From the NCBI RefSeq assembly GCF_900167455.1, contig NZ_FUWJ01000001.1, positions 1,240,001 to 1,304,000 of the forward strand: 64,000 bases of DNA. The letters are read 5' to 3'. A program made the position numbers and the translations under genes. This DNA comes from Enhydrobacter aerosaccus. Lineage in GTDB: Bacteria > Pseudomonadota > Alphaproteobacteria > Reyranellales > Reyranellaceae. This document shows positions 16,325 to 26,082 of this stretch, in pieces. Within the stretch, counting starts at the first letter, position 1. Each line of letters begins with the position of its first letter. Under the pieces are notes generated by a model. The model did no database searches. It saw nothing but the letters and a program-made list of their open reading frames with translations, and was not told where the DNA came from.

Positions 16325-16409
16325 GCGGGCGTGGTGAAATTGGTAGACACGCGAGATTTAGGTTCTCGTGCCGCAAGGCGTGGGGGTTCAAGTCCCTCCG
16401 CCCGCACCA
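16325..16409 (+). tRNA. tRNA-Leu (TAG anticodon)
   Basis: An 85-base class II tRNA. The acceptor is GCGGGCG with CGCCCGC, and the D-arm lies in TGGTGAAATTGGTAGACAC. The anticodon stem CGAGA/TCTCG encloses TTTAGGT with TAG at 16359-16361. A long variable arm (TGCCGCAAGGCGT) is typical of Leu, the T-loop is GGTTCAAGTCC, discriminator A is at 16406 and CCA is encoded at 16407-16409. The trigger factor start lies 25 bases downstream. Confidence 0.97.
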
Positions 16410-16434
16410 AACAGAAAAGATGGAAGTGAAGAGA

Positions 16435-17787
16435 ATGCAAGTCACGGAACTGTCGGCCGAAGGGCTGAAGCGGCAATTCAAGATCGTCGTTCCCGCGGGT
16501 GACCTGTCGGCGAAGGTCGACGAGCGCCTGGCCGAGCTCGCACGCACGGCACAGATGCCGGGCTTCCGTCCGGGCAAGGTTCCTGTGGGCCTGCTCAAGA
16601 AGCAGTATGGCCAAGCGCTCTATGGCGACGCCTTGGAGCAGGCCGTGAATCAGAGCACGGCCAAGGCGATCGAGGATCGCGGTCTGAAGCCTGCGCTGCA
16701 GCCGAAAGTCGACCTGAAAGAGCTGGGCGAGGGCAAGGACGTCGAGTTCGAGGTGGCGATCGAGCTTCTCCCAGAGATCGGTCAGCTCGACTTCTCCGGT
16801 ATCGAACTCGAGCGCCTCAAGGCCGACGTGCCGGAGAAGGACGTGGACGACGCGCTCGACCGCATCGCCAAGGCCAATCGCGAGCAGAAGCCGGTGGATC
16901 CGCCGCGACCGGCGCAGAAGGGCGATGCGATCAAGCTCGACTTCGTCGGTTCGGTCGATGGCGTCGAATTTCCCGGCGGCAAGGCTGAAGACTACGTGCT
17001 CGAGCTGGGTTCTGGGAACTTCATCCCGGGCTTCGAGGACCAGCTCGTTGGCGCCGAAATCGACAAGCCGATCGACGTGAAGGTGACGTTCCCGGCCGAG
17101 TACGGCGCCAAGGAACTGGCGGGCAAGGACGCCGTGTTCAAGTGCACCGTGAAGGAGATTCGCGAGTTCGTCGACAAGCCGGCCGACGACGAGCTGGCGA
17201 AGAAAAACAACTTCGAGAATCTCGAGGCCATGCGCAAGGCCGTGAGCGACCGGATTGGCCAAGACTATGCCCGGATCTCGCGCTCGATGGTCAAGCGGCA
17301 GCTGCTCGACAAGCTGGCGGATGCCTACAAGTTCGCCGTGCCGGACGGCCTGGTGGAGGCCGAATTCGACTCGATCTGGCGTCGCATCGAGGAAGCCAAG
17401 AAGAATGGCGAGAAGTTCGAGGGTGACGAAGAGAAGCTGCGGAAGGAATACCGGGACATCGCCGAACGTCGCGTTCGCCTCGGTCTGCTGCTGGCGGATG
17501 TTGGCCGGTCGAACAGCATCGACGTGACGCCCGAGGAGCTAAATCAGGCCGTAATGCGCGAGGCGATGCGCTACCCCGGCCAGGAGCGCCAGGTCCTCGA
17601 GTTCTACGGCAAGAATGCCGAACTCAAGGAGCAGCTGCGGGCGCCGATCTTCGAGGAGAAGACGGTCGATTTCATCCTGGAACTTGCGAAGGTGACGGAC
17701 AAGTCAGTTACCCCGGAGGAACTGATGAAGGCGGCTCGCGAGGCGGAAGAGGCGGAGGACGCCCCGTCCGAGGCGGCCACGAATTGA
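16435..17787 (+). CDS. tig: Trigger factor (ribosome-associated chaperone and prolyl isomerase)
   Basis: Binds nascent chains at the ribosome exit. The 450 residues include an N-terminal ribosome-binding domain with PGFRPGKVPVGLLKKQYG, the central FKBP domain (about 165-245; KGDAIKLDFVGSVDGVEF and GSGNFIPGFEDQLVG), and a helical C-terminal domain ending in an acidic tail (EAEEAEDAPSEAATN). ATG 16435 is preferred over the in-frame ATG at 16420 because GGAAG lies eight bases before it and the family begins MQVTEL. It sits just after tRNA-Leu and before clpP-clpX-lon, the conserved order linking folding to proteolysis. Confidence 0.96.
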   Translation: MQVTELSAEGLKRQFKIVVPAGDLSAKVDERLAELARTAQMPGFRPGKVPVGLLKKQYGQALYGDALEQAVNQSTAKAIEDRGLKPALQPKVDLKELGEGKDVEFEVAIELLPEIGQLDFSGIELERLKADVPEKDVDDALDRIAKANREQKPVDPPRPAQKGDAIKLDFVGSVDGVEFPGGKAEDYVLELGSGNFIPGFEDQLVGAEIDKPIDVKVTFPAEYGAKELAGKDAVFKCTVKEIREFVDKPADDELAKKNNFENLEAMRKAVSDRIGQDYARISRSMVKRQLLDKLADAYKFAVPDGLVEAEFDSIWRRIEEAKKNGEKFEGDEEKLRKEYRDIAERRVRLGLLLADVGRSNSIDVTPEELNQAVMREAMRYPGQERQVLEFYGKNAELKEQLRAPIFEEKTVDFILELAKVTDKSVTPEELMKAAREAEEAEDAPSEAATN

Positions 17788-17793
17788 TCCAGT

Positions 17794-17834
17794 GCCGGCG
17801 GTCTTGAACAGGGCCGCCGGCGCTGCCACCTTTT
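17794..17834 (+). terminator. Hairpin with T-run between tig and clpP (terminator or attenuator)
   Basis: GCCGGCGGTC (17794-17803) pairs with GGCCGCCGGC (17812-17821) around an 8-base loop, with one G-T pair. TTTT follows at 17831-17834 after a short spacer. The spacer before the T-run makes it weaker than a classic terminator, so partial read-through into clpP is plausible. Confidence 0.5.
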
Positions 17835-17862
17835 GTCTGTTAGTTCCAGAGGGGGTTCGGCG

Positions 17863-18510
17863 ATGAGCCGCGAGCGCGATCCGCTGCAAGTCTACAATAA
17901 CTACTACGTTCCCATGGTCGTCGAGCAGTCGGCCCGGGGCGAGCGCGGCTATGACATCTGGTCGAGGCTCCTGAAGGAGCGGATCGTGTTCCTGAACGGG
18001 CCGATCGAAGACAATGTCGCCGGGCTGCTCTGTGCGCAGCTGCTCTATCTCGAATCCGAGAACCCGACCAAGGACATTTCCTTCTATATCAACTCGCCGG
18101 GCGGCGTGGTGACGTCGGGGCTGGCGATTTACGACACGATGCAATACGTGCGGCCCCAGATTTCCACCCTGGTTTTCGGCCAGGCTGCGTCGGCGGGCTC
18201 GCTCCTGCTCATGGCCGGTGCCAAGGGCAAACGGTTTTCGCTGCCCAACGCTCGTATCATGATCCATCAGCCCTCGGGCGGCGCCCAGGGCCAGGCGACG
18301 GACATCGAGATCCATGCCAAGGAGATCCTGCAGACCAGGGCACGGCTGAACCAGATGTACGTTCATCATACTGGCCGGACGATCGAGGAGATCGAACGGG
18401 CCATGGAGCGTGACAAGTTCTTTTCTCCCCCCGAAGCCAAGGAGTTCGGGTTGATCGACGACGTGCTGGAGAATCGGCCGCTGCCGACGATCCAGGCGGC
18501 TGCCTCCTAG
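17863..18510 (+). CDS. clpP: ATP-dependent Clp protease proteolytic subunit
   Basis: Serine protease subunit of 215 residues that forms the ClpP tetradecamer and degrades substrates delivered by ClpX or ClpA. The triad is Ser110 in [11 protein letters not shown], His135 in [10 protein letters not shown] and Asp184 in [29 protein letters not shown] is the family signature. The N-terminus is compatible with a short propeptide. ATG 17863 is chosen over an in-frame start at 17833 because CAGAGGGGG lies just before it and the family starts near [17 protein letters not shown] sequence. Encoded just before clpX, its partner. Confidence 0.97.
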   Translation: MSRERDPLQVYNNYYVPMVVEQSARGERGYDIWSRLLKERIVFLNGPIEDNVAGLLCAQLLYLESENPTKDISFYINSPGGVVTSGLAIYDTMQYVRPQISTLVFGQAASAGSLLLMAGAKGKRFSLPNARIMIHQPSGGAQGQATDIEIHAKEILQTRARLNQMYVHHTGRTIEEIERAMERDKFFSPPEAKEFGLIDDVLENRPLPTIQAAAS

Positions 18511-18605
18511 GAGCCGCGACCAATCGCTTCCTATTCGCAGGGGGACACACCATATTTTGGGGTTGTCGCCCTGAGGGAGGCACGTTTAACATTACACTTG
18601 TGTGC

Positions 18606-18626
18606 GGGCTCGCCGGCAGCGAGCCC
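18606..18626 (+). promoter_or_regulatory. Hairpin in the clpX leader
   Basis: GGGCTCGC (18606-18613) pairs perfectly with GCGAGCCC (18619-18626) around loop CGGCA, ending seven bases before the GGAGGTG ribosome-binding site of clpX. There is no T-run, so it is better read as a leader structure or mRNA-stability element than as a terminator. Confidence 0.5.
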
Positions 18627-18650
18627 CCCAAGCGGAGGTGCGTTACAGAC

Positions 18651-19922
18651 ATGCCAGCCGCCAAATCCGGGGGCGATTCCCGCAATACCCTCTACTGCAG
18701 CTTCTGCGGCAAGAGCCAGCATGAGGTCCGTAAGCTCATTGCTGGCCCGACGGTATTCATCTGTGATGAATGCGTCGAACTTTGCATGGATATCATTCGG
18801 GAGGAGAGCAAGACGACCTTGGTCAAATCCAAGGACGGCGTGCCCTCGCCGAAGGAAATCCGTCAGATACTCGACGACTACGTGATCGGCCAGGATCAAG
18901 CCAAGCGCATCCTGGCGGTTGCCGTGCACAACCACTACAAGCGGCTCGGTCACGGCGGCAAGGCGAACGATGTCGAGATCGCCAAGTCGAACATCATGCT
19001 GATCGGCCCGACCGGTTGCGGCAAGACGTTGCTCGCGCAGACACTGGCGCGGATGCTCGACGTGCCGTTCACCATGGCCGACGCGACGACGCTGACCGAA
19101 GCCGGCTATGTCGGCGAGGATGTCGAGAACATCATCCTCAAACTCCTGCAGGCCGCCGACTACAACGTCGAGCGGGCCCAGCGCGGCATCGTCTATATCG
19201 ACGAGGTCGACAAGATCAGCCGCAAGTCCGATAACCCCTCGATCACCAGGGATGTGTCGGGTGAGGGCGTGCAGCAGGCCCTGCTGAAGATCATGGAAGG
19301 CACGGTCGCCTCCGTTCCGCCCCAGGGTGGCCGAAAGCATCCACAGCAGGAATTCCTGCAGGTCGACACCACCAACATCCTGTTCATCTGCGGCGGTGCC
19401 TTCTCGGGTCTCGACAAGATCATCTCCCAGCGGCGCCAGGGGACCTCGATCGGGTTCGGTGCCGAGGTGAGGGGGCCGGACGACCGCCGCACCGGCGAGG
19501 TACTTCGGGACCTCGAACCTGAGGATCTCCTGAAGTACGGTCTGATTCCCGAGTTTGTCGGCCGCTTGCCGGTAGTCGCAACGCTTGAGGACCTGGACGA
19601 GAGCGCCCTGATCGAGATCCTGACCCGGCCGAAGAACGCTTTGCTGAAGCAATACCAGCGGCTCTTCGACATGGAGAACGTGAAGCTCAAGTTCACGGAC
19701 GATGCGCTGCGGGCGGTCGCCCAGAAGGCCATCCTGCGCAAGACGGGCGCTCGCGGTCTGCGGTCGATCATGGAGACCGTGCTGCTCGACACCATGTACG
19801 ACCTGCCGTCCCTGGACGGCGTCGACGAAGTGGTCATCAACCGCGAAGTCATCGAAGGTCGCGCTCAGCCGCTTTATGTGCACGGCGAGCGCAAGGAAGG
19901 CGTCGCTGCAGCGCCGGCCTGA
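18651..19922 (+). CDS. clpX: ClpX ATPase, substrate-unfolding subunit of ClpXP
   Basis: Hexameric AAA+ unfoldase of 423 residues that feeds tagged proteins to ClpP. The N-terminal zinc-binding domain has Cys16, Cys19, Cys38 and Cys41 (YCSFCGK and CDEC). Walker A GPTGCGKT is at 119-126, the pore loop is [11 protein letters not shown], and Walker B is [11 protein letters not shown]. The C-terminal sensor region contains [14 protein letters not shown] 18651 follows GGAGGTG at 18634-18640; 17 further upstream codons are open but lie in the leader hairpin. The 140-base gap to clpP suggests its own promoter, but no clear heat-shock box was found. Confidence 0.97.
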   Translation: MPAAKSGGDSRNTLYCSFCGKSQHEVRKLIAGPTVFICDECVELCMDIIREESKTTLVKSKDGVPSPKEIRQILDDYVIGQDQAKRILAVAVHNHYKRLGHGGKANDVEIAKSNIMLIGPTGCGKTLLAQTLARMLDVPFTMADATTLTEAGYVGEDVENIILKLLQAADYNVERAQRGIVYIDEVDKISRKSDNPSITRDVSGEGVQQALLKIMEGTVASVPPQGGRKHPQQEFLQVDTTNILFICGGAFSGLDKIISQRRQGTSIGFGAEVRGPDDRRTGEVLRDLEPEDLLKYGLIPEFVGRLPVVATLEDLDESALIEILTRPKNALLKQYQRLFDMENVKLKFTDDALRAVAQKAILRKTGARGLRSIMETVLLDTMYDLPSLDGVDEVVINREVIEGRAQPLYVHGERKEGVAAAPA

Positions 19923-19933
19923 GTTTTGCAACA

Positions 19934-19956
19934 CTGGCGGCGGCTACAGCCGCCAG
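19934..19956 (+). terminator. Inverted repeat after clpX, possible terminator
   Basis: CTGGCGGC (19934-19941) and GCCGCCAG (19949-19956) form a perfect 8-base stem with loop GGCTACA, 11 bases after the clpX stop. The following CTTACTTCC is only mildly T-rich, so termination efficiency is doubtful. Confidence 0.5.
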
Positions 19957-20099
19957 CTTACTTCCGGGGCCTTGAACGGACCCCCGTTCGAGCCAATCTC
20001 TGCAACTGAGTGTGCGTGGCTTTCTGCCGCCAATTGCCCACGTTTGGGGGTTACGGCCGGGGTGCGCGACAGCTCTAACAGCATATGTAGCGAGGCATC

Positions 20100-22502
20100 A
20101 TGAACGCCCCCACCCAACAAGGAAATGTCTATCCGGTCCTGCCGTTGCGCGACATCGTCGTGTTCCCCGGTATGATCGTTCCCCTCTTCGTCGGTCGCGA
20201 GAAGAGCGTGAAAGCGCTCGAAGAGGTCATGAAGGACGACAAGCAGATCCTGCTGATCGCCCAGAAGAACGCGACCCAGGACGATCCCGGTCCCGACGAT
20301 ATCTACAATATCGGTACGCTCGGCACGGTGCTGCAGCTCCTGAAACTGCCGGACGAGACGGTGAAGGTCCTCGTCGAGGGCGGGAAGCGCGTGCGCATCG
20401 ACGGCTACACCGATCGCGCCGATTTCTTCGAGGCGCGCGCTGTCGAGATGGAGGAGGCGTCGGGAGATCCGGCCGAGCTTCAGGCTGCGGCGCGGACCGT
20501 CGTTTCCGAATTCGAAAACTATGTGAAGCTGAACAAGAAGGTGCCGCCGGAGGTTGTGGTCTCGATCAACAAGATCGAGGAGCCGACCAAGCTCGCGGAC
20601 ACCATCTCGGCGCATCTGGCGCTCAAGGTTGCCGACAAGCAGCAATTGCTCGAACTCGACTCGGTGTCCAAGCGGCTGGAGCGGATCCTCGGCCTGATGG
20701 AAGGCGAGATCGGCGTGCTGCAAGTGGAGAAGAAGATCCGCAATCGCGTGAAGCGTCAGATGGAGAAGACGCAGCGCGAGTATTATCTGAACGAGCAGAT
20801 GAAGGCGATCCAGAAGGAGCTTGGCGAGACCGAGGACGGTCGCGACGAGATCTCCGAACTGGAGAAGCGCATCAAGAAGACGCGGCTCAGCAAGGAAGCG
20901 CGCGAAAAGGCCAACGGCGAGCTCAAGAAGCTGCGCACGATGAGCCCGATGTCCGCCGAGGCAACGGTGGTGCGCAACTACCTCGACTGGCTGCTGTCCA
21001 TTCCGTGGCGCAAGCCGACCAAGATCATCAAGGATCTGAAGTACGCCGAGGATGTCCTCAATGCCGATCATCACGGCCTTGAGAAGGTGAAGGAGCGGAT
21101 CCTCGAATATCTTGCCGTGCAGCAGCGCGTCGAGAAGATGAAGGGTCCCATCCTGTGCCTGGTCGGCCCTCCGGGCGTCGGCAAGACCTCGCTCGGCAAG
21201 TCGATCGCCAAGGCGACCGGCCGTAACTTCGTGCGCATGTCGCTGGGCGGCGTGCGGGACGAGGCCGAGATCCGCGGCCATCGCCGGACCTATATCGGCT
21301 CGCTGCCGGGCAAGGTCATCCAGAGCATGAAGAAGGCGAAGTCGTCGAACCCGCTCTTCCTGCTCGACGAGATCGACAAGCTCGGGGCGGATTTCCGCGG
21401 CGATCCGTCGTCGGCGCTGCTCGAGGTTCTGGACCCCGAACAGAATGCGACCTTCAACGACCACTATCTCGAGATCGATTACGATCTGTCGAACGTGATG
21501 TTCATCACGACGGCCAACTCGCTGCGCATGGCGCAGCCGCTGTTGGACCGCATGGAGATCATCCGGCTGGCGGGTTACACCGAGGACGAGAAGGTGGCCA
21601 TTGCCCGCAAGCATCTGATCCCCAAGCAGATCGAGGCGAACGGCCTGAAGGACAACGAACTTGACATCCATGACGACGCCGTCCGCGATCTCGTGCGCTA
21701 TTACACGCGCGAGGCCGGGGTGCGTAATCTGGAGCGCGAGATCGCGAACCTGGCTCGCAAGGCCACCAAGGAAATCCTCATGAAGGGGACGACCAAGGTG
21801 AAGGTTACCGCCAAGAACCTCGACAAGTATGCCGGCGTCCGCCGATTCCGCTTCGGCGAGGCCGAACTCGAGGATCTGGTCGGCATCACCACCGGCCTGG
21901 CCTGGACTGAAGTCGGCGGCGAGCTGCTTCAGGTCGAAGCCGTGCTGGTGCCAGGCCGGGGCCGCGTGACGGTCACGGGCAAACTGGGCGATGTCATGCA
22001 GGAGTCGGTGCAGGCGGCGAACGCCTATGTCCGCTCCCGCGCGGCGGCCTTCGGCATCAAGCAGGCGATGTTCGAGAAGCGCGACATTCACGTGCACGTG
22101 CCGGAAGGCGCGACGCCCAAGGATGGTCCGTCGGCGGGCGTCGCCATGATCACGTCGATCGTGTCGGCACTGACCGGAAATCCGGTGCGCAAGGAAGTGG
22201 CGATGACGGGCGAGATCAGCCTGCGTGGCCGGGTCCTGCCGATCGGCGGCCTCAAGGAGAAGCTGCTGGCCGCGTTGCGTGGCGGCCTGAAGACCGTGCT
22301 CATTCCCAAGGAGAACGAGCGCGACCTGCCGGAAATTCCCGAAAATGTGAAGAAGGGACTGGAGATCGTCCCGGTCTCCACCGTCGACGAAGTGCTGGCA
22401 CGGGCTCTGGCGAAGCCGCTGGTTGCAATCGAGTGGCCGGATGATCTGGAGCCGGTCGCCAAGAAGCCGGCGGAAAATCCGGAAGGGATGATGGCTCACT
22501 AA
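20100..22502 (+). CDS. lon: ATP-dependent serine protease Lon
   Basis: Cytoplasmic quality-control protease of 800 residues, the usual length. An N-terminal LAN domain ([20 protein letters not shown]) is followed by a coiled coil, then the AAA+ module with Walker A GPPGVGKT at 356-363 and Walker [11 protein letters not shown]. The C-terminal protease domain has catalytic Ser678 in [11 protein letters not shown] and Lys721 in [14 protein letters not shown] 20100 fits the family start. The 177-base gap after clpX and the strong terminator after lon suggest it is its own transcription unit, as is common for a stress-induced protease. Confidence 0.97.
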   Translation: MNAPTQQGNVYPVLPLRDIVVFPGMIVPLFVGREKSVKALEEVMKDDKQILLIAQKNATQDDPGPDDIYNIGTLGTVLQLLKLPDETVKVLVEGGKRVRIDGYTDRADFFEARAVEMEEASGDPAELQAAARTVVSEFENYVKLNKKVPPEVVVSINKIEEPTKLADTISAHLALKVADKQQLLELDSVSKRLERILGLMEGEIGVLQVEKKIRNRVKRQMEKTQREYYLNEQMKAIQKELGETEDGRDEISELEKRIKKTRLSKEAREKANGELKKLRTMSPMSAEATVVRNYLDWLLSIPWRKPTKIIKDLKYAEDVLNADHHGLEKVKERILEYLAVQQRVEKMKGPILCLVGPPGVGKTSLGKSIAKATGRNFVRMSLGGVRDEAEIRGHRRTYIGSLPGKVIQSMKKAKSSNPLFLLDEIDKLGADFRGDPSSALLEVLDPEQNATFNDHYLEIDYDLSNVMFITTANSLRMAQPLLDRMEIIRLAGYTEDEKVAIARKHLIPKQIEANGLKDNELDIHDDAVRDLVRYYTREAGVRNLEREIANLARKATKEILMKGTTKVKVTAKNLDKYAGVRRFRFGEAELEDLVGITTGLAWTEVGGELLQVEAVLVPGRGRVTVTGKLGDVMQESVQAANAYVRSRAAAFGIKQAMFEKRDIHVHVPEGATPKDGPSAGVAMITSIVSALTGNPVRKEVAMTGEISLRGRVLPIGGLKEKLLAALRGGLKTVLIPKENERDLPEIPENVKKGLEIVPVSTVDEVLARALAKPLVAIEWPDDLEPVAKKPAENPEGMMAH

Positions 22503-22535
22503 GGACCGTTCGTCCTCCATTACGAACTGTAGAGC

Positions 22536-22570
22536 GAAGCCTCGGAGAGATCCGAGGCTTCGTCGCTTTT
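22536..22570 (+). terminator. Rho-independent terminator of lon
   Basis: A perfect 11-base stem (GAAGCCTCGGA at 22536-22546 with TCCGAGGCTTC at 22551-22561) around a GAGA tetraloop is followed by GTCGCTTTT. It lies 33 bases after the lon stop. Confidence 0.88.
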
Positions 22571-22625
22571 ACGCCATTGGTTGCGGTCTAATGGATGATT
22601 CGGCTACAAAATGTGGTATTCCTCG

Positions 22626-22654
22626 TTGACGCCGTTTTCGCGCCGCCCTTACAC
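22626..22654 (+). promoter_or_regulatory. Candidate sigma-70 promoter for the HU gene
   Basis: TTGACG (22626-22631) and TTACAC (22649-22654) are 17 bases apart, 32 bases before the GTG start. It lies between the lon terminator and the HU gene, where a promoter is needed. Confidence 0.5.
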
Positions 22655-22685
22655 TTGAGGGTGCCGGTTTTTGCAGGGATTGCCC

Positions 22686-22958
22686 GTGAATAAGCACGAT
22701 CTCATCGCCGCCGTCGCCGCTTCGACCAATCTTTCCAAGACCGACGCCGCTAATGCCGTCGATTCGATTCTGACCGTGATCACGAAGTCGCTGAAAAAGA
22801 GGGAGAAAGTCCTTCTGGTCGGATTCGGGACTTTCCAGGTGTCGAAGCGTAATGCAGGCGAGGGCCGCAACCCGCAAACGGGGGAGAAGATCAAGATCCC
22901 GGCGGCGATCGTACCTCGATTCCGTCCGAGCAAAGCCCTCAAGGACGCCGTCAACTAG
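22686..22958 (+). CDS. hupB: DNA-binding protein HU
   Basis: Histone-like DNA-bending protein of exactly 90 residues, the canonical HU length. The start is GTG at 22686 (reads MNKHDLIAAVAA); five more upstream codons are open but not conserved. The dimerisation helices come first, then LLVGFGTFQVSKRNAGEGRN, the DNA-contacting beta arm with RNPQTGEKIKIPA, and the C-terminal PRFRPSKALKDAV. Encoded right after lon as in many proteobacteria. Its transcript may continue into tRNA-Val because no terminator is seen between them. Confidence 0.96.
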   Translation: MNKHDLIAAVAASTNLSKTDAANAVDSILTVITKSLKKREKVLLVGFGTFQVSKRNAGEGRNPQTGEKIKIPAAIVPRFRPSKALKDAVN

Positions 22959-23030
22959 CCTGGCGAAGCATCGGCAAAATTACGAAAGCCGTAGCGCACT
23001 TCTGGCGTGGCTATGCTAGGAGGGCGGCGA

Positions 23031-23106
23031 GGGCGATTAGCTCAGTTGGTAGAGCGCCTCCTTTACACGGAGGATGTCGGCGGTTCGAGTCCGTCATCGC
23101 CCACCA
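23031..23106 (+). tRNA. tRNA-Val (TAC anticodon)
   Basis: A 76-base cloverleaf. The acceptor is GGGCGAT with ATCGCCC, the D-arm lies in AGCTCAGTTGGTAGAGC, and the anticodon stem CCTCC/GGAGG encloses TTTACAC with TAC. The T-arm contains GGTTCGAGTCC, the discriminator is A at 23103 and CCA is encoded at 23104-23106. It lies 72 bases after the HU stop. A TATGCT box (23012-23017) lies upstream but without a recognisable -35. Confidence 0.97.
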
Positions 23107-23197
23107 TTGCCGCTGCTGTTTTGCGTGCGTTTTCGCTCGCTTGCGGAAAATTCAGATATTTCCGGCATTTACACACCATCTCGCGAGTGCAGTATGC

Positions 23198-23226
23198 TTG
23201 ACACCCCATAGGGGGTCCTTTATCTC
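23198..23226 (+). promoter_or_regulatory. Strong candidate promoter of tRNA-Asp and the nuo operon, with an inverted repeat in its spacer
   Basis: A consensus -35 TTGACA (23198-23203) and TATCTC (23221-23226) are 17 bases apart, 23 bases before tRNA-Asp. The spacer contains ACCCC (23203-23207) and GGGGT (23212-23216), an inverted repeat with 4 bases between the arms. A regulator bound there would sit between the two promoter boxes. Which protein binds, if any, is unknown. Confidence 0.6.
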
Positions 23227-23249
23227 TCCGCGCGCCGCTTGGGGCTTTT

Positions 23250-23326
<77 letters not shown>

Positions 23327-23381
23327 GCCCAAGTGCTGGCAGCCCAAGGGCAGAAGATCCGGGGGGGCACAAGGGGTGACG

Positions 23382-23747
23382 ATGGAAGCTCTTCTTCGGG
23401 AATACCTTCCCATTCTGATCTTCCTCGGTCTCGCATTGGCCCTCGTGGCCGCGATGGTCGGCGGCTCCTACCTGATCGCGCGTCAGAATCCGAACTCCGA
23501 GAAACTGTCGCCCTTCGAGTGCGGCTTTCCGCCCTTCGACGATGCCCGAGGGCAGTTCGACGTGCGTTTCTACCTTGTGGCAATTCTGTTCATCATCTTC
23601 GACCTCGAGGTCGCGTTTCTCTTTCCGTGGGCCGTGGCGCTCGGCGACATCGGTGTCTTCGGCTTTTGGTCGATGATGCTGTTCCTCGGCGTCTTGACCG
23701 TCGGTTTCATCTATGAGTGGCGCAAGGGAGCGTTGGAATGGGAGTAG
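23382..23747 (+). CDS. nuoA: NADH-quinone oxidoreductase subunit A
   Basis: Small membrane subunit of complex I (121 residues, three helices), homologous to mitochondrial ND3. The conserved loop [17 protein letters not shown] between helices 1 and 2 is close to the quinone cavity; [20 protein letters not shown] is the second helix. ATG 23382 is chosen because AAGGGGTGAC precedes it; the frame is open upstream into tRNA-Asp and that extension is not protein-like. First gene of a complete nuoA-N operon; its stop overlaps nuoB. Confidence 0.97.
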   Translation: MEALLREYLPILIFLGLALALVAAMVGGSYLIARQNPNSEKLSPFECGFPPFDDARGQFDVRFYLVAILFIIFDLEVAFLFPWAVALGDIGVFGFWSMMLFLGVLTVGFIYEWRKGALEWE

Positions 23748-24280
23748 TCACTCCAGCACGATCCAACCTGGTTAATCCCGCTGCCGATGCGGCGCTATCG
23801 CGGGCGTTGAACGACGAGCTCGCCGACAAGGGCTTCGTCGTTGCCCAACTCGACAAGCTCGTCAACTGGGCGCGTTCCGGTTCGTTGTGGGGGCTGACCT
23901 TTGGTCTCGCCTGCTGTGGCGTGGAAATGATCCATTGCTGGATGAGCCGCTACGATCTGGATCGTTTCGGCGTTGCGCCGATGCCGAGCCCGCGCTCGGC
24001 CGACGTGATGATCGTGGCCGGGACGCTGACCAACAAGATGGCTCCGGCCCTGCGCAAGGTCTACGACCAGATGGCCGAGCCGCGCTACGTCATCTCCATG
24101 GGGTCCTGCGCCAACGGCGGCGGCTACTATCACTACAGCTATTCGGTCGTGCGTGGCTGTGACCGTGTCGTGCCGGTGGACATTTACGTGCCGGGTTGCC
24201 CGCCGACGGCAGAGGCGCTGCTGTACGGCGTCCTCCAGCTCCAGAAGAAGGTCCGTCGCGTCGGAACGCTGGTGCGCTGA
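23738..24280 (+). CDS. nuoB: NADH-quinone oxidoreductase subunit B (cluster N2 subunit)
   Basis: Peripheral-arm subunit of 180 residues holding the terminal [4Fe-4S] cluster N2 that reduces quinone. Ligands are Cys59 and Cys60 in LACCGVEM, Cys124 in GSCANGG and Cys154 in VPGCPPT. The start ATG at 23738 overlaps the end of nuoA by ten bases; an in-frame GTG at 23717 is less likely because the spacing to AGGGAG supports 23738. The core segments [20 protein letters not shown] and [13 protein letters not shown] match the family. Confidence 0.97.
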   Translation: MGVVTPARSNLVNPAADAALSRALNDELADKGFVVAQLDKLVNWARSGSLWGLTFGLACCGVEMIHCWMSRYDLDRFGVAPMPSPRSADVMIVAGTLTNKMAPALRKVYDQMAEPRYVISMGSCANGGGYYHYSYSVVRGCDRVVPVDIYVPGCPPTAEALLYGVLQLQKKVRRVGTLVR

Positions 24281-24885
24281 TGGAGCCGATCAACGAGCTT
24301 GGTGAGCATATCGCTCGGGCGAGCGGTGCCGCAGACGCGGCCTATGTGCGCCTCGGCGAGCTGATGCTCGAGACGACGCCGGACAAGATCATCGCCCTGC
24401 TGACCTTCCTGCGCGACGATCCCAAGTGCCTGTTCAAGCAGCTCGTCGATGTCAGCGGCGTCGATTGGCCGGAGCGCGAGAAGCGCTTCGATGTCGTCTA
24501 CAACCTGCTGAGCCTGGTGCATAACCAGCGCGTGCGCGTGAAGGTGGCGACGGACGAGGCGACGCCGGTTCCGTCGGCGGCGCCGGTGTTCAGCTCGGCA
24601 ACCTGGTTCGAGCGCGAGACCTACGATCTCTACGGTGTCTGGTTCGCCGACCATCCGGATCTGCGGCGGATCCTGACCGACTATGGCTTCGAAGGTCACC
24701 CGCTGCGCAAGGATTTCCCGCTCACCGGCTTCGTCGAGGTGCGGTGGGACGACGTGCAGAAGCGCGTCATCTACGAGCCGGTGAAGCTCGCCCAGGAGTT
24801 CCGCAAGTTCGACTTCCTCAGCCCGTGGGAAGGCGGCGTCGAGCGGGTACTGCCGGGCGACGAAAAAGCGACAAAGGCGAGCTGA
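24280..24885 (+). CDS. nuoC: NADH-quinone oxidoreductase subunit C
   Basis: Peripheral-arm subunit of 201 residues, homologous to the mitochondrial 30 kDa subunit, packing against NuoD. It has no cofactor. The family signature is [22 protein letters not shown] followed by [18 protein letters not shown] 24280 overlaps the nuoB stop as TGATG, so translation is coupled. It is separate from nuoD, unlike the fused nuoCD of enterobacteria. Confidence 0.96.
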   Translation: MEPINELGEHIARASGAADAAYVRLGELMLETTPDKIIALLTFLRDDPKCLFKQLVDVSGVDWPEREKRFDVVYNLLSLVHNQRVRVKVATDEATPVPSAAPVFSSATWFERETYDLYGVWFADHPDLRRILTDYGFEGHPLRKDFPLTGFVEVRWDDVQKRVIYEPVKLAQEFRKFDFLSPWEGGVERVLPGDEKATKAS

Positions 24886-24886
24886 T

Positions 24887-26071
24887 ATGGCCGACGTCGA
24901 GATCAAGACGCTGACGATGAACTTCGGGCCGCAGCATCCTGCGGCGCACGGCGTGCTGCGTCTGGTGATAGAGATGGATGGCGAGATCGTTGAACGCTGC
25001 GATCCGCATATCGGCCTTCTCCATCGCGGCACCGAGAAGCTCATCGAATACAAGAGCTACCTGCAGGCCGTGCCGTACTTCGATCGGCTGGACTACGTGT
25101 CGCCGATGAACCAGGAGCACGCCTACGCGCTTGCCGTCGAGAAGCTGCTGGGCATCACGGTTCCGGAGCGCGGCCAGTACATTCGCGTGCTGTTCTCCGA
25201 GGTCACGCGCATCCTCAATCATCTGCTGAACGTCACGACATTCGCGATGGATGTCGGCGCCTTGACGCCGCCGCTGTGGGGCTTCGAGCAGCGTGAGCTG
25301 CTGATGGAGTTCTACGAAGGCGTGAGCGGCGCCCGCATGCATGCGGCCTATTTCCGTCCCGGCGGCGTGCACCAGGATCTGCCGGACGGCATGCTCGACG
25401 CCATGGAACGGTGGACCGTCCAGTTCTACCCGTTCCTGAAGGACATCGAGAACCTGCTGAACGACAACCGCATCTTCCGCCAGCGTACGGTCGATATCGG
25501 TGTCGTTTCCAAGGAGCAGGCGCTCGACTGGGCCTTCTCCGGGCCGATGATCCGCGCCTGCGGACTGCCCTGGGATCTGCGCAAGTCGCAGCCGTATGAC
25601 GTCTACGACCGGATGGATTTCGACATTCCCATCGGCAAGACCGGCGACTGTTTCGCGCGCTATCTGGTGCGCGTCGAGGAGATGTATCAGAGCGCCCGCA
25701 TCATGGAGCAGTGCATCAAGGCGCTGCGGACCGTGAAGGGAGCCGTGCGCATCGACGATCGCAAGATCGCGCCGCCACGGCGCGCCGAGATGAAGGGCTC
25801 GATGGAAGCCCTGATCCATCATTTCAAGCTCTATACCGAAGGGTACAAGGTTCCCGCCGGCGAGACCTACACCGCAGTCGAGGCGCCGAAAGGCGAATTC
25901 GCCGTGTATCTGGTCTCGGACGGCACCAACAAGCCTTACCGTTGCAAGATCCGCGCGCCGGGATTCCCCCATCTGCAGGCGCTCGACATGATGACTCGTG
26001 GCCATCAGCTCGCCGACATGTCGGCGAATATCGGCTCGCTCGACATCGTGTTCGGCGAGATCGACCGCTAG
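24887..26071 (+). CDS. nuoD: NADH-quinone oxidoreductase subunit D (49 kDa subunit)
   Basis: Quinone-site subunit of 394 residues, related to the large subunit of NiFe hydrogenases but without metal ligands. [19 protein letters not shown] contains the conserved His pair of the quinone pocket. [36 protein letters not shown] and the C-terminal [14 protein letters not shown] are diagnostic. It begins one base after the nuoC stop and ends 11 bases before nuoE. Confidence 0.97.
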   Translation: MADVEIKTLTMNFGPQHPAAHGVLRLVIEMDGEIVERCDPHIGLLHRGTEKLIEYKSYLQAVPYFDRLDYVSPMNQEHAYALAVEKLLGITVPERGQYIRVLFSEVTRILNHLLNVTTFAMDVGALTPPLWGFEQRELLMEFYEGVSGARMHAAYFRPGGVHQDLPDGMLDAMERWTVQFYPFLKDIENLLNDNRIFRQRTVDIGVVSKEQALDWAFSGPMIRACGLPWDLRKSQPYDVYDRMDFDIPIGKTGDCFARYLVRVEEMYQSARIMEQCIKALRTVKGAVRIDDRKIAPPRRAEMKGSMEALIHHFKLYTEGYKVPAGETYTAVEAPKGEFAVYLVSDGTNKPYRCKIRAPGFPHLQALDMMTRGHQLADMSANIGSLDIVFGEIDR

Positions 26072-26082
26072 GAGACGATGCG

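Noticed and set aside
19944..22520. An 858-codon open frame on the minus strand opposite lon.
   Set aside because: Lon is complete on the plus strand with Walker and Ser/Lys motifs; the antisense translation has no recognisable domain.
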